From CAYYAQ01 sp964469555 (GTDB lineage: Bacteria > Planctomycetota > UBA1135 > UBA2386), in NCBI GenBank assembly GCA_964469555.1, contig CAYYAQ010000057.1, positions 1-29,753 of the forward strand: a stretch of DNA of 29,753 nucleotides, given 5' to 3'. Positions 1 to 6,908 of the stretch are shown here, one piece after another. The notes below the pieces were generated by a model. That model saw only the letters and a list, made by a program, of their open reading frames with translations, ran no database searches and had not been told where the DNA came from. Numbering within the stretch: the stretch's first letter is position 1; every line of letters starts with the position of its first letter. The position numbers were made by a program, and so were the translations under genes.

Positions 1-2
1 AG

Positions 3-104
3 GCCGCGGACCTCGAAGCGATGCGCGAGTTGGTCGCTGACTACCCGGAGATCTCCACCCGGCATGCGCTGCTGGATGCGTGCGAGAACGTCTCGCAGCG
101 CTGA
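3..104 (+). CDS. C-terminal 33 residues of an unidentified protein (cut by window start)
   Basis: An open frame enters from the left edge and ends at a TGA at 102-104. It encodes 33 residues with a helical, charged character (LEAMREL, ADYPEIS, ALLDACENV) typical of a soluble protein's C-terminus. I do not recognise the family. The frame converges on the minus-strand gene that ends at 117, with 12 bases between the two stop codons, which fits a genuine gene end. Too little is visible to assign a function. Confidence 0.45.
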   Translation, partial: AADLEAMRELVADYPEISTRHALLDACENVSQR

Positions 105-123
105 CTTCGACAGCGATCAGCGC
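98..123. terminator. Inverted repeat between convergent stop codons
   Basis: GCGCTGA (98-104) and TCAGCGC (117-123) form a perfect 7-bp stem with a 12-base loop. The TGA of the plus-strand fragment and the TGA of the minus-strand gene lie inside opposite arms. The position between convergent genes suits a bidirectional terminator. There is no T-run on either side, so this is only a candidate. Confidence 0.35.
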
Positions 124-1607
124 AGTCGATTGAGGGTGTAGTAGCCGGTCCGCGTCGACATCTGGGCGCCATCGACGGCGCGGATGCCGCTGGTCAGCAC
201 CTGGTAGACCTCGCCTGACTGCAGCGGCAGATCGAGGTGGACCGTCGTCTTGTCCTTGGAGATTGAGCGCACCGTCGGCTGGACCTCCTTGAGGTCCACC
301 TTCGGCGATCCGTACTTGCCGTGATAGTGGTAGTGCCAGTGCTTGAATCGGAACGCGCCGGCGGCGCGGAGAGTCTTCGCGTCGGCGGCGCGGGTGAAGC
401 GGATTGCGAATCCGGTCTCGGTCAGGGTCATCGAGTGCATCTCGAACGGCGTGGTCTTGCCATCCCACGAGACTCGTTGCAGCCCTTCCATCTTGCCGCC
501 TTTGGACGCCCAGCCGCGACCGGTCTGGCCTACCCACAGGCGACCGGTGGGGTCGAAGCGGATTCGGATGCAGCCGGACTGCAGGTGGTCGATGAAGTTG
601 AACACCGCACCCTGGTACTCGCCACCGACCTTCTCGATCGCGACGCGGAAGATGTTCGATCGCGTCTGATCACCGATGAAGATCTGTCCAGCGAAGGGCC
701 CGAACTTGCCGCCGGTCTCGTCGAACTCGGGATTGCCCGGCGAGTTGGCCAGCTCGCCGTGGGGGATCCACGCCACCGGGGGCTTGCGCAGTTTCGCGAA
801 CTGGGCCTGTTGCGGTTTCTTGCCCGAGCGATACTCCGGCAGGTCCAGCATCGATGCCGGGTAGCCGTAGAACGAGTTGCGGGTCACGTGGTTGAGCGTC
901 GAGGTGGGGATCCAGCCGCCCTGGTTGTCGGTGAAGAACACCTCGTCGCGGTCGTTGATGCCGATGCCGGCCGGCGAGCGTAGGCCGTAGGCGAACGGGA
1001 TGAACTCGCCGGTGGGAGTGATCTTGGCGACCCAGCCATCGTAGCCACCGGTCCATCCCATCGCCGCGCCACCGCACCGATCGGCGACGCTGTCGCCGTT
1101 GCCGTCGGCCAGGTTGAGGTTGATGAAGTAGTCGCCCTTCGAGTCGATGACCGGTCCGTGCACGTACTCGCAGTAGTTGCCGGCAGCCCGCCACCGGTCG
1201 CACAGCGTCTGGTAGAGCTCGGCGCGGCCATCGCCGTCCCGGTCGCTGACCAGGGTCAACTCCGGTTTCTGGGCCACCACCACCGTGGTGTGTCCGTCGG
1301 CGGATTGCGCGACGACGCGGATGCCCTGCGGGTCGTGCAGCCCCTCGGCGAAGCGGGACCACTCGCCGTCCTTGTACTTCCAGATCCCGGCGACCCGGGC
1401 CGCGATGAACGCGGTGCCGTCCTTGCCAAAGTCGATGCCGCCGACCCCGAACTGCAGTGGGTTGCCCCGTTCGTCTTTGGGAGTCTCGATCGTCTCCACG
1501 GTGTAGCCCGAGGGGAGCACATCGGGGGGCTTCTGCGCGTCTGCGGCCGGCGTGAAGATCGCCAGCGCGACGTAGCTGAGAGAGAGGAGCTGGGTCGGGG
1601 TATGCAT
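117..1607 (-). CDS. Secreted beta-propeller dehydrogenase-like protein (PVC-type, sorbosone dehydrogenase-like fold)
   Basis: A 496-residue exported protein. A signal peptide ending near ADAQ precedes a six-bladed-propeller-type region with the usual signatures of the PVC 'membrane-bound dehydrogenase' and glucose/sorbosone dehydrogenase group: an N-terminal PSGYTVE strand, DRDGDGRAE, YGLRSPAGIGIN, FFTDNQGGW, a Y-G-Y-P motif and a final GRLWVGQTGRGW blade. Members are thought to oxidise sugars or polyols in the periplasm, but the substrate here is unknown. The protein has no CxxCH heme motif and no HEAT repeats, which in this superfamily often sit in the same chain. The neighbouring gene upstream in transcription carries a cytochrome c domain, and the two overlap as TGATG: its stop is 1609-1607 and this ATG is 1607-1605. 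That overlap implies translational coupling. A GTG one codon earlier (1610) is a possible alternative start. Confidence 0.85.
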   Translation of the reverse strand: MHTPTQLLSLSYVALAIFTPAADAQKPPDVLPSGYTVETIETPKDERGNPLQFGVGGIDFGKDGTAFIAARVAGIWKYKDGEWSRFAEGLHDPQGIRVVAQSADGHTTVVVAQKPELTLVSDRDGDGRAELYQTLCDRWRAAGNYCEYVHGPVIDSKGDYFINLNLADGNGDSVADRCGGAAMGWTGGYDGWVAKITPTGEFIPFAYGLRSPAGIGINDRDEVFFTDNQGGWIPTSTLNHVTRNSFYGYPASMLDLPEYRSGKKPQQAQFAKLRKPPVAWIPHGELANSPGNPEFDETGGKFGPFAGQIFIGDQTRSNIFRVAIEKVGGEYQGAVFNFIDHLQSGCIRIRFDPTGRLWVGQTGRGWASKGGKMEGLQRVSWDGKTTPFEMHSMTLTETGFAIRFTRAADAKTLRAAGAFRFKHWHYHYHGKYGSPKVDLKEVQPTVRSISKDKTTVHLDLPLQSGEVYQVLTSGIRAVDGAQMSTRTGYYTLNRLR

Positions 1608-4126
1608 CACTTCTTAGCCTCCAGATGGAACAGGCCGAGCTCGCGAATGGCGGGACTGCCGCCGTAGTACCCGGTCACCTTCAGTTCGACCTTGCTGCAC
1701 TCGGTGGGTGGGAATCGAACCAGGAGCAGGTTGTCCACGTAGACGGCCCCCTTCACTTGTTTCACCGACTTGCCGTCGAGGATCAACTCGAAGTCTCGAG
1801 GCGCGAAGTCGTGGTGGCGGTAGCCGAGGATGGTCGCGGCCGACACTGTCGACGGCTTGACCAATTCGAGTTGCAGAAGGTAGCTCTCCTGCGAGTCGGT
1901 CTCGTCCCAGAAGGTATCGACTCGTCCATCCACCGCGCCGTGTGGTCCGAGCGCGGCGTGGTCCCTGGTGCCCTTGCTGGATGCCTTGGCACGCAGGGCG
2001 AGGTTGGTCTTGCCGGCCACCGCCGGGTGCTCTGGGGTATTGGGGTCTGCTTGCACCTGGTTTTCATCGAGCATCAGGCTGATCGTGAAGGCGCCGGCCT
2101 CGGCGGTTGGGATGCTCAGGATGCCGTCCCGGATGGTGCCTGCGGTGCTGCGCACGTCGCGCAACTTGTCTTCGAGGATCTTGAAGCGCACCGGTCGGTG
2201 CGCACCCTTCGTGGTGAACTGGAAGTGCAGCAGATGGTCGCTCTCGAAGACCAACTGCTGGGTGTACTCCGTGCCGTCGATGGTGAAGAGAAACGTCGGT
2301 GGCTCGTTGCCCACCAGCAGGTAGCCGCCGAACTGGGCGCCGTCACGCACGCGCCGATCGACGAAGGGCGTGATGATGTGAGCCTCTGCCGCGGCCTTCT
2401 GGCGACGCCACCGCTTGTTGTTCACGTAGTCCTTGAACTCCTGGTCGATCGGGCCCGACGGACCCAGCGGCAACAAGCACTCGGCGAACGGGATCGGGCG
2501 GTGATCCCGTGGGCTCGGTCTGTTGTAGCCCTTGCCCCGTCCCGACCGCTCGACCTTCAGGTCGAGGAATCCACCGCCCCAGGCGCGGCGCACACTGAAC
2601 GTCGCGGGATCGAAGATGTAGTTGAATCCACCGGGTAGTCCGACACAGATCGCCCTGGTGGAGACGTTGGCCATCGCCACGCGGTAGACCTTGGGTTGGT
2701 CGCGGACCACGACCTCGAAGCGGCCGTACGGTTGCGGCGGCTCGAGCTGTTCATAGGCCCAGACCTCGGACGGTCCGCTCTCGCCGGCGTCGTTGCGGGT
2801 CTTCAAGAACGCGATGAGTGCCTGGACTTGCTGAGCGTTGAAGTGACGAAACGGCGGCATCGCCGGCGGGTACGGTTCGCCGGCCTGGGCGCCGGCGTTG
2901 CGGACTGCCAGGTGGTGCGACGGATTGGTGATCGCCGTCTGGACGTAGACCTCGTCGCAGAGCACCGACTCGATATCGCCCGGGTCGAGACTGTCAACAC
3001 TGCTCCGGACCTGCACGTTGCGGTGCCGCACGGATTTGCCGAGCAGACCGTAGAGATGGGGACCCAGCTTGCCCGCCTCGGCTTGCTTGTCGATCGCGTG
3101 GCAGGCGATGCAGTTCGCCGAGCATAGTTGTCGGCCGAGTTTCACCAGGTCGATCCGGCCGGTGGGGGCGTCGGGATCTATCAGTTCGAACGACGATTGC
3201 GCGAAGTCGCGATAGTCCGACTCCAGTGCCGCCGCGGTGGTCCGGCCGCCGTGCACCCGCAGGCGGTAGAACAGACTCAGGTGCTGGCCGGGGACCAACT
3301 GCATCGGGCCGTCGAAGAGGAATGCCGGGCTGAAGTACGGCATTCCCGGTGCCATGTACCACTGGGTCGGGAAGGACGGATTGGACGGGTGATCGAAGAA
3401 GGTGAGTCCCGCGTGGCCACCGGGGAGCGGCCCCGAGAACGACAGCCATCGCGCGCGCTTTGCGTGGGAGTCGTCGGTGCGTGCCTCGCTGTCGAGGAAC
3501 TTCCAGGAGCCCTGTTGTTTCGCCAACCGCAACGACAGTCCGGCATAGCCGCCGTACGCCTTCCCACCGGGTTGGCCCGGCAGCGGCGTTCGATTCAACT
3601 CCAGCTGTCGGCGCGCCGTGAACAACAACTGCCAGTCCATGGTGTAGTCGCCCGCACGATCCGGCGCGCCGATCTGGATCCGCCGGCGCTCAGCGAGGAC
3701 CTCGCCGGCGCCCGGTGGGTGGTAGCTCAGGGTGAGGTCGATCACTGCGGAGAAGTCTGCGTTCTGCTTGACCTTCACGTCGACGGTCTCGGTGATTCCC
3801 GCAGCGACGCCCCGCTTGTTCTCTTCCCAGTAGTTCACCCCGTCGATGAACTTGAAGGAGAACCACCCCGCGCGGTGCCAGCGGTGGTCGGACGGGCGAA
3901 AGCCGGTGAGTACCGTCCCGTCGAGAGTCGCGAGGGGATGGAAGCACGGCTTGGGGTGACCCGGGCCGTGGTTGAATTGCCAGACGACCTTGCCGTGGTT
4001 CAACAGCGCGGTCGACGTGGACGTCTTCTTCCAGCTGAGCTCCCGGTCAGAGATTCGGTCACGAGAGATAGATACCGATCCCACTACCAAGCCGATGAGG
4101 AGCGTCAACACACTGATGACCCTCAT
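1607..4126 (-). CDS. DUF6807 (PmoA-family)-cytochrome c-discoidin fusion protein
   Basis: An 839-residue exported multidomain protein. I chose the ATG at 4126 because it starts a good signal peptide (MRVISVLTLLIGLVVGS). A GTG 30 codons upstream (4216) keeps the frame but puts a charged, non-export-like stretch in front. Roughly, residues 30-310 are a DUF6807 domain, with HGPGHPKPCFHPL, DHRWHRAGWFSFKF and later FFDHPSNPSFPTQWY. Residues 325-440 are a mono-heme cytochrome c domain with C339-x-x-C342-H343 and a candidate methionine ligand in PPAMPPF. Residues 460-690 are an all-beta region often seen after such cytochromes in PVC proteins (VGLPGGFNYIFD, GYLLVGNEP). Residues 705-839 are an F5/8 type C (discoidin) carbohydrate-binding-like domain (GAVDGRVDTFWDE). 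The stop overlaps the start of the propeller gene. I infer that it binds a glycan and takes electrons from that partner. Despite the 'PmoA' family name, it is unrelated to methane monooxygenase. Confidence 0.85.
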   Translation of the reverse strand: MRVISVLTLLIGLVVGSVSISRDRISDRELSWKKTSTSTALLNHGKVVWQFNHGPGHPKPCFHPLATLDGTVLTGFRPSDHRWHRAGWFSFKFIDGVNYWEENKRGVAAGITETVDVKVKQNADFSAVIDLTLSYHPPGAGEVLAERRRIQIGAPDRAGDYTMDWQLLFTARRQLELNRTPLPGQPGGKAYGGYAGLSLRLAKQQGSWKFLDSEARTDDSHAKRARWLSFSGPLPGGHAGLTFFDHPSNPSFPTQWYMAPGMPYFSPAFLFDGPMQLVPGQHLSLFYRLRVHGGRTTAAALESDYRDFAQSSFELIDPDAPTGRIDLVKLGRQLCSANCIACHAIDKQAEAGKLGPHLYGLLGKSVRHRNVQVRSSVDSLDPGDIESVLCDEVYVQTAITNPSHHLAVRNAGAQAGEPYPPAMPPFRHFNAQQVQALIAFLKTRNDAGESGPSEVWAYEQLEPPQPYGRFEVVVRDQPKVYRVAMANVSTRAICVGLPGGFNYIFDPATFSVRRAWGGGFLDLKVERSGRGKGYNRPSPRDHRPIPFAECLLPLGPSGPIDQEFKDYVNNKRWRRQKAAAEAHIITPFVDRRVRDGAQFGGYLLVGNEPPTFLFTIDGTEYTQQLVFESDHLLHFQFTTKGAHRPVRFKILEDKLRDVRSTAGTIRDGILSIPTAEAGAFTISLMLDENQVQADPNTPEHPAVAGKTNLALRAKASSKGTRDHAALGPHGAVDGRVDTFWDETDSQESYLLQLELVKPSTVSAATILGYRHHDFAPRDFELILDGKSVKQVKGAVYVDNLLLVRFPPTECSKVELKVTGYYGGSPAIRELGLFHLEAKK

Positions 4127-4327
4127 CTTGCTCGCTAGCGAATCGATCTTCGATTGTCGATGGCGTGAGACAAACACGCGAGCGAACTTACCAAGCAGGC
4201 AAGGCGTCGTCGCCACGGATCGAAACCGAGACCGAGCACTCGTCTGCCGCTAACGTGCGAGAGAGTGTTCGCGGATTACGGGGATCGGGGTGTTTGTCGC
4301 GACGAGGCTTCTGATCGCCGGGGTCAG

Positions 4328-5311
4328 GTGCCGAGGGTTAGCATCTGCGGCGTGGTTTACCTCTGCCTCGTTGTTCTCCTCGTCGCCACGACCGCCTGCT
4401 CGACCGGTCCAGCGACGAGCGTCCAGACCTCCCTGCGACTCGTCAGCGATGCATCGTTCGCTCGCGTCGATGATGGCGCGTCGTCGCTGCTCTCGTACCG
4501 GCACGCAGGGGCGAAGTTCAAACCCTATGTCGATCGCCTGTTCACACCAAAGGGTGTGCAAGTCCTCCGCGATGCTCCGAAAGATCACGCCCATCACCAC
4601 GGCTTGATGTTGGCGTTTGGTCTGAACGACGATGTCGATTTCTGGAGCGAGGTCCACGCGAAGGTCGCCGGTCGACAGCTCGGGGGGCCGGTGCGGATGT
4701 ATACCACGACGGACGGCGCGGGCGCAGCGATCAGTGTGATGGAGCAGAGCGTCGAGTGGGTCGACGGCCGCGACGAGACCGTCATGCTGCGCGAGGCGCG
4801 GACAGTCGAAGTCTCCGAGGGTCGCCAGAACGCACCGACCCGGGTCACCTGGCGAAGTCGCCTCGCCGCGGGATCGTCGCCGGCGACGCTGCGCCTGTGG
4901 GGTCGCCACTACTTTGGCCTCGGCATGCGGTTCGTCGAGTCCATGGACAAGACCGGTCGATTCCTGACGGTGCAGGGCGAAGTCCACGGACAGGCCAAAC
5001 TCGGCAAGGTGGTCCGCGGTGATGAGCGGCTGGCGCGATCTCAGTGGTGCGCATACGTGGCGGAGTGCGAAGGTCGGATGGTGACGGTTGCGATGTTCGA
5101 TCACCCGGGCAATCCCCGTCATCCGGCGACCTGGTTCACCATGCGCAAGCCCTTCGCCTACCTGTCCGCGACCCTGGCCCTGCAGGCTGAACAATTGCAG
5201 ATCGACACCGCGAGCCCGTTGCAACTCTGCTACGGCGTTGCTCTCTGGGATGGCTCCATCGCCACGGACGTTATCGAGAAGGCTTACCAGCGATGGCGAT
5301 CCGGTCACTGA
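4328..5311 (+). CDS. DUF6807 (PmoA-family) lipoprotein
   Basis: A 327-residue protein that is a single DUF6807 domain, with the motif set DHAHHHGLMLAFG, FWSE, RHYFGLGMRF and FDHPGNPRHPATW. The last motif closely matches FFDHPSNPSFPTQW in the neighbouring fusion protein, so the two are paralogs. GTG at 4328 gives a hydrophobic leader ending TTAC, an imperfect lipobox, and a GGGG stretch lies just upstream. A GTG at 4265 would add 21 residues without an export character, and a GTG at 4352 is also possible. The gene is transcribed divergently from the fusion gene across about 200 bases and lies 30 bases before the Gfo/Idh/MocA gene, so the two probably form an operon. The biochemical role of the family is poorly known. 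The histidine-rich motif suggests metal or carbohydrate binding. Confidence 0.78.
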   Translation: MPRVSICGVVYLCLVVLLVATTACSTGPATSVQTSLRLVSDASFARVDDGASSLLSYRHAGAKFKPYVDRLFTPKGVQVLRDAPKDHAHHHGLMLAFGLNDDVDFWSEVHAKVAGRQLGGPVRMYTTTDGAGAAISVMEQSVEWVDGRDETVMLREARTVEVSEGRQNAPTRVTWRSRLAAGSSPATLRLWGRHYFGLGMRFVESMDKTGRFLTVQGEVHGQAKLGKVVRGDERLARSQWCAYVAECEGRMVTVAMFDHPGNPRHPATWFTMRKPFAYLSATLALQAEQLQIDTASPLQLCYGVALWDGSIATDVIEKAYQRWRSGH

Positions 5312-5341
5312 CCAAACAGACCGAAGAGACAAGGAGAGGAG

Positions 5342-6694
5342 ATGTCTGATACGAAACATCCATCGAGACGGGACTTCCTGAAGAAGACGGCCGCCACCGG
5401 CGTGGTCGGCCTGGCCGCTCCGACGATCATCCCCGCGGCGGCGTTGGGGCGAGACGGTCGGACCGCCGCGAACGATCGGATCAACCTGGGCATCATCGGC
5501 GTGGGTTCGATGGGGCGGTCCAACCTCAACAACTGCGCCAAGCACGACGACGTCGAGGTGACCGGGGTCTGCGACGTATGGAAGGCGCGCCGTGATCCGG
5601 TCGTCGCCGGCTTCAAGAACAGCGCAAAGGCCTACGACGACTATCGCGAGATGCTCCAACGCAAGGACATCGACGCGGTGATCATCGCGACGCCGCCGCA
5701 CTGGCACGCGCTTCAAGCGATCGAGGCCTGTGCCGCCGGCAAGGACATCTACCTGCAGAAGCCGATGACGCTCTATCCCGACGAATCGCTGGCGGTGCGC
5801 AACGCGGTGCGGCGCCACCAGCGAATCTGCCAGGTCGGAACCCAGATCCACGCCGGCGAGAACTTCCGTCGCGTCGTCGAGTACATCCGTTCCGGGAAGT
5901 TAGGCAACGTGAGCGCGGTGCGGACCTTCAACGTGATGAACCAGGGAGTGAGTGGGCTGGGCAAGCCGCGACGATCGGCGCCACCAAAGGGCCTCGACTG
6001 GAATCGCTGGGTCGGTCCGGCGCCGATGTGTCGATTCAACGAGTTCATCGTCGCCAATGCCGGCCAGAACTGTTCGTTCATGGACTTCAGCGGTGGTTGG
6101 ACACCGGGGATGGCACCGCACATCATCGACCTTCCGCACTGGGCCCTCGATCTCGACTTCCCGCTGGTGACGAGTTGCTCCGGCGGGCGATTCACGATAC
6201 GCGACGTCGGGGATGTTCCCGACACCCAGGAGGTGCTCTGGCAGTACCCTGGACGGACGATGGCCTGGTCGATGTCGATGGTGAACAGCTTCGGATTCGA
6301 TTTCGGGCGGGGCAGTGTCGGTCGCCGGCTCGGGATCTACTTCCACGGCGTGAACGGGACGCTGTTCGCGAACTACGCGACCCACGGGATCGTGCCCGAG
6401 GGCGGGCGGCTGAAGGACGCCAAGCCGCCAGAGCCGTCGATCAAACCATCGAAGGGCCACGAGCGCGAATGGCTCGACTGCATCAAGAGCCGGGAGCAAC
6501 CGAGTTGCAACGCGGACTACCACGCCAAGATCGACGTCGCGATTGGCCTGGCCAACATCTCCTACCGATTGCAACGCTCGGTACGTTTCGATCCCGAGGG
6601 CGAGAAGATCACCGGCGATGTCGAGGCGGCGAGGCTCGCGCGGCCGGAGTACCGTGATCCCTGGAAGTTCCCGGTCTCGTATCTGTCGAGCTAG
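5342..6694 (+). CDS. Tat-exported Gfo/Idh/MocA family oxidoreductase
   Basis: A 450-residue NAD(P)-dependent dehydrogenase of the glucose-fructose oxidoreductase family. A twin-arginine leader (SRRDFLKK, residues 8-15, then a hydrophobic stretch) predicts folded export. The Rossmann fold follows with G50-x-x-G53-x-G55-x-x-G58, then ATPPHWH. The usual EKP motif is QKP here (Q139-K140-P141), which keeps the lysine. The C-terminal part has the substrate-domain motifs WTPGMAPHIIDL and HEREWLDCIKSREQP. A strong ribosome binding site (AAGGAGAGG) sits 4 bases before the ATG. These enzymes typically oxidise or epimerise sugars using tightly bound cofactor, and PVC bacteria carry many. Its place 30 bases after a DUF6807 lipoprotein supports a carbohydrate role. 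The substrate cannot be read from the sequence. Confidence 0.9.
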   Translation: MSDTKHPSRRDFLKKTAATGVVGLAAPTIIPAAALGRDGRTAANDRINLGIIGVGSMGRSNLNNCAKHDDVEVTGVCDVWKARRDPVVAGFKNSAKAYDDYREMLQRKDIDAVIIATPPHWHALQAIEACAAGKDIYLQKPMTLYPDESLAVRNAVRRHQRICQVGTQIHAGENFRRVVEYIRSGKLGNVSAVRTFNVMNQGVSGLGKPRRSAPPKGLDWNRWVGPAPMCRFNEFIVANAGQNCSFMDFSGGWTPGMAPHIIDLPHWALDLDFPLVTSCSGGRFTIRDVGDVPDTQEVLWQYPGRTMAWSMSMVNSFGFDFGRGSVGRRLGIYFHGVNGTLFANYATHGIVPEGGRLKDAKPPEPSIKPSKGHEREWLDCIKSREQPSCNADYHAKIDVAIGLANISYRLQRSVRFDPEGEKITGDVEAARLARPEYRDPWKFPVSYLSS

Positions 6695-6700
6695 GCAGCT

Positions 6701-6722
6701 ACGCCAGCCAGTGAGCTGGCGT
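6701..6722. terminator. Hairpin between convergent genes
   Basis: ACGCCAGC (6701-6708) and GCTGGCGT (6715-6722) form a perfect 8-bp stem with a 6-base loop, starting 6 bases after the stop of the Gfo/Idh/MocA gene. It lies between that gene and the convergent TPR gene, about 190 bases beyond the latter's stop. No T-run follows, so a role in mRNA 3'-end protection or factor-assisted termination is equally likely. Confidence 0.45.
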
Positions 6723-6908
6723 CGGCTCTACTTGCGCAGATCGCGATCGTAGACCCACCTATCCTCCTGGTCCTCATCACGTACGGCCGTATTCTCGGAC
6801 AACACGCGGATCCGGGTTCGGCCGAGTAATCGGATAGGACGCGCACATCGCTCCAGGTCGTCCGCGAGATTTCGATCGCCCAAACGGCTGATGGCTCGGG
6901 TGCGACCT

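Noticed and set aside
4127..4327. Possible shared operator (repeated TCGAT/ATCGA elements near 4140-4162) between divergent genes
   Set aside because: The short repeats are common in this GC context and no symmetric arrangement or promoter core could be defended.
4250..5851. 533-codon minus-strand open frame opposite the DUF6807 lipoprotein and Gfo/Idh/MocA genes
   Set aside because: Antisense to two clearly recognisable genes, with no domain of its own; long antisense frames are expected at this GC content.
6728..6908. Minus-strand frame downstream of the TPR/redoxin gene (DLERCARPIRLLGRTRIRVL, WVYDRDLRK)
   Set aside because: Composition looks protein-like and it ends just before a hairpin, but it has no start outside the preceding gene, no family match I recognise and strong Arg bias expected by chance in GC-rich DNA.
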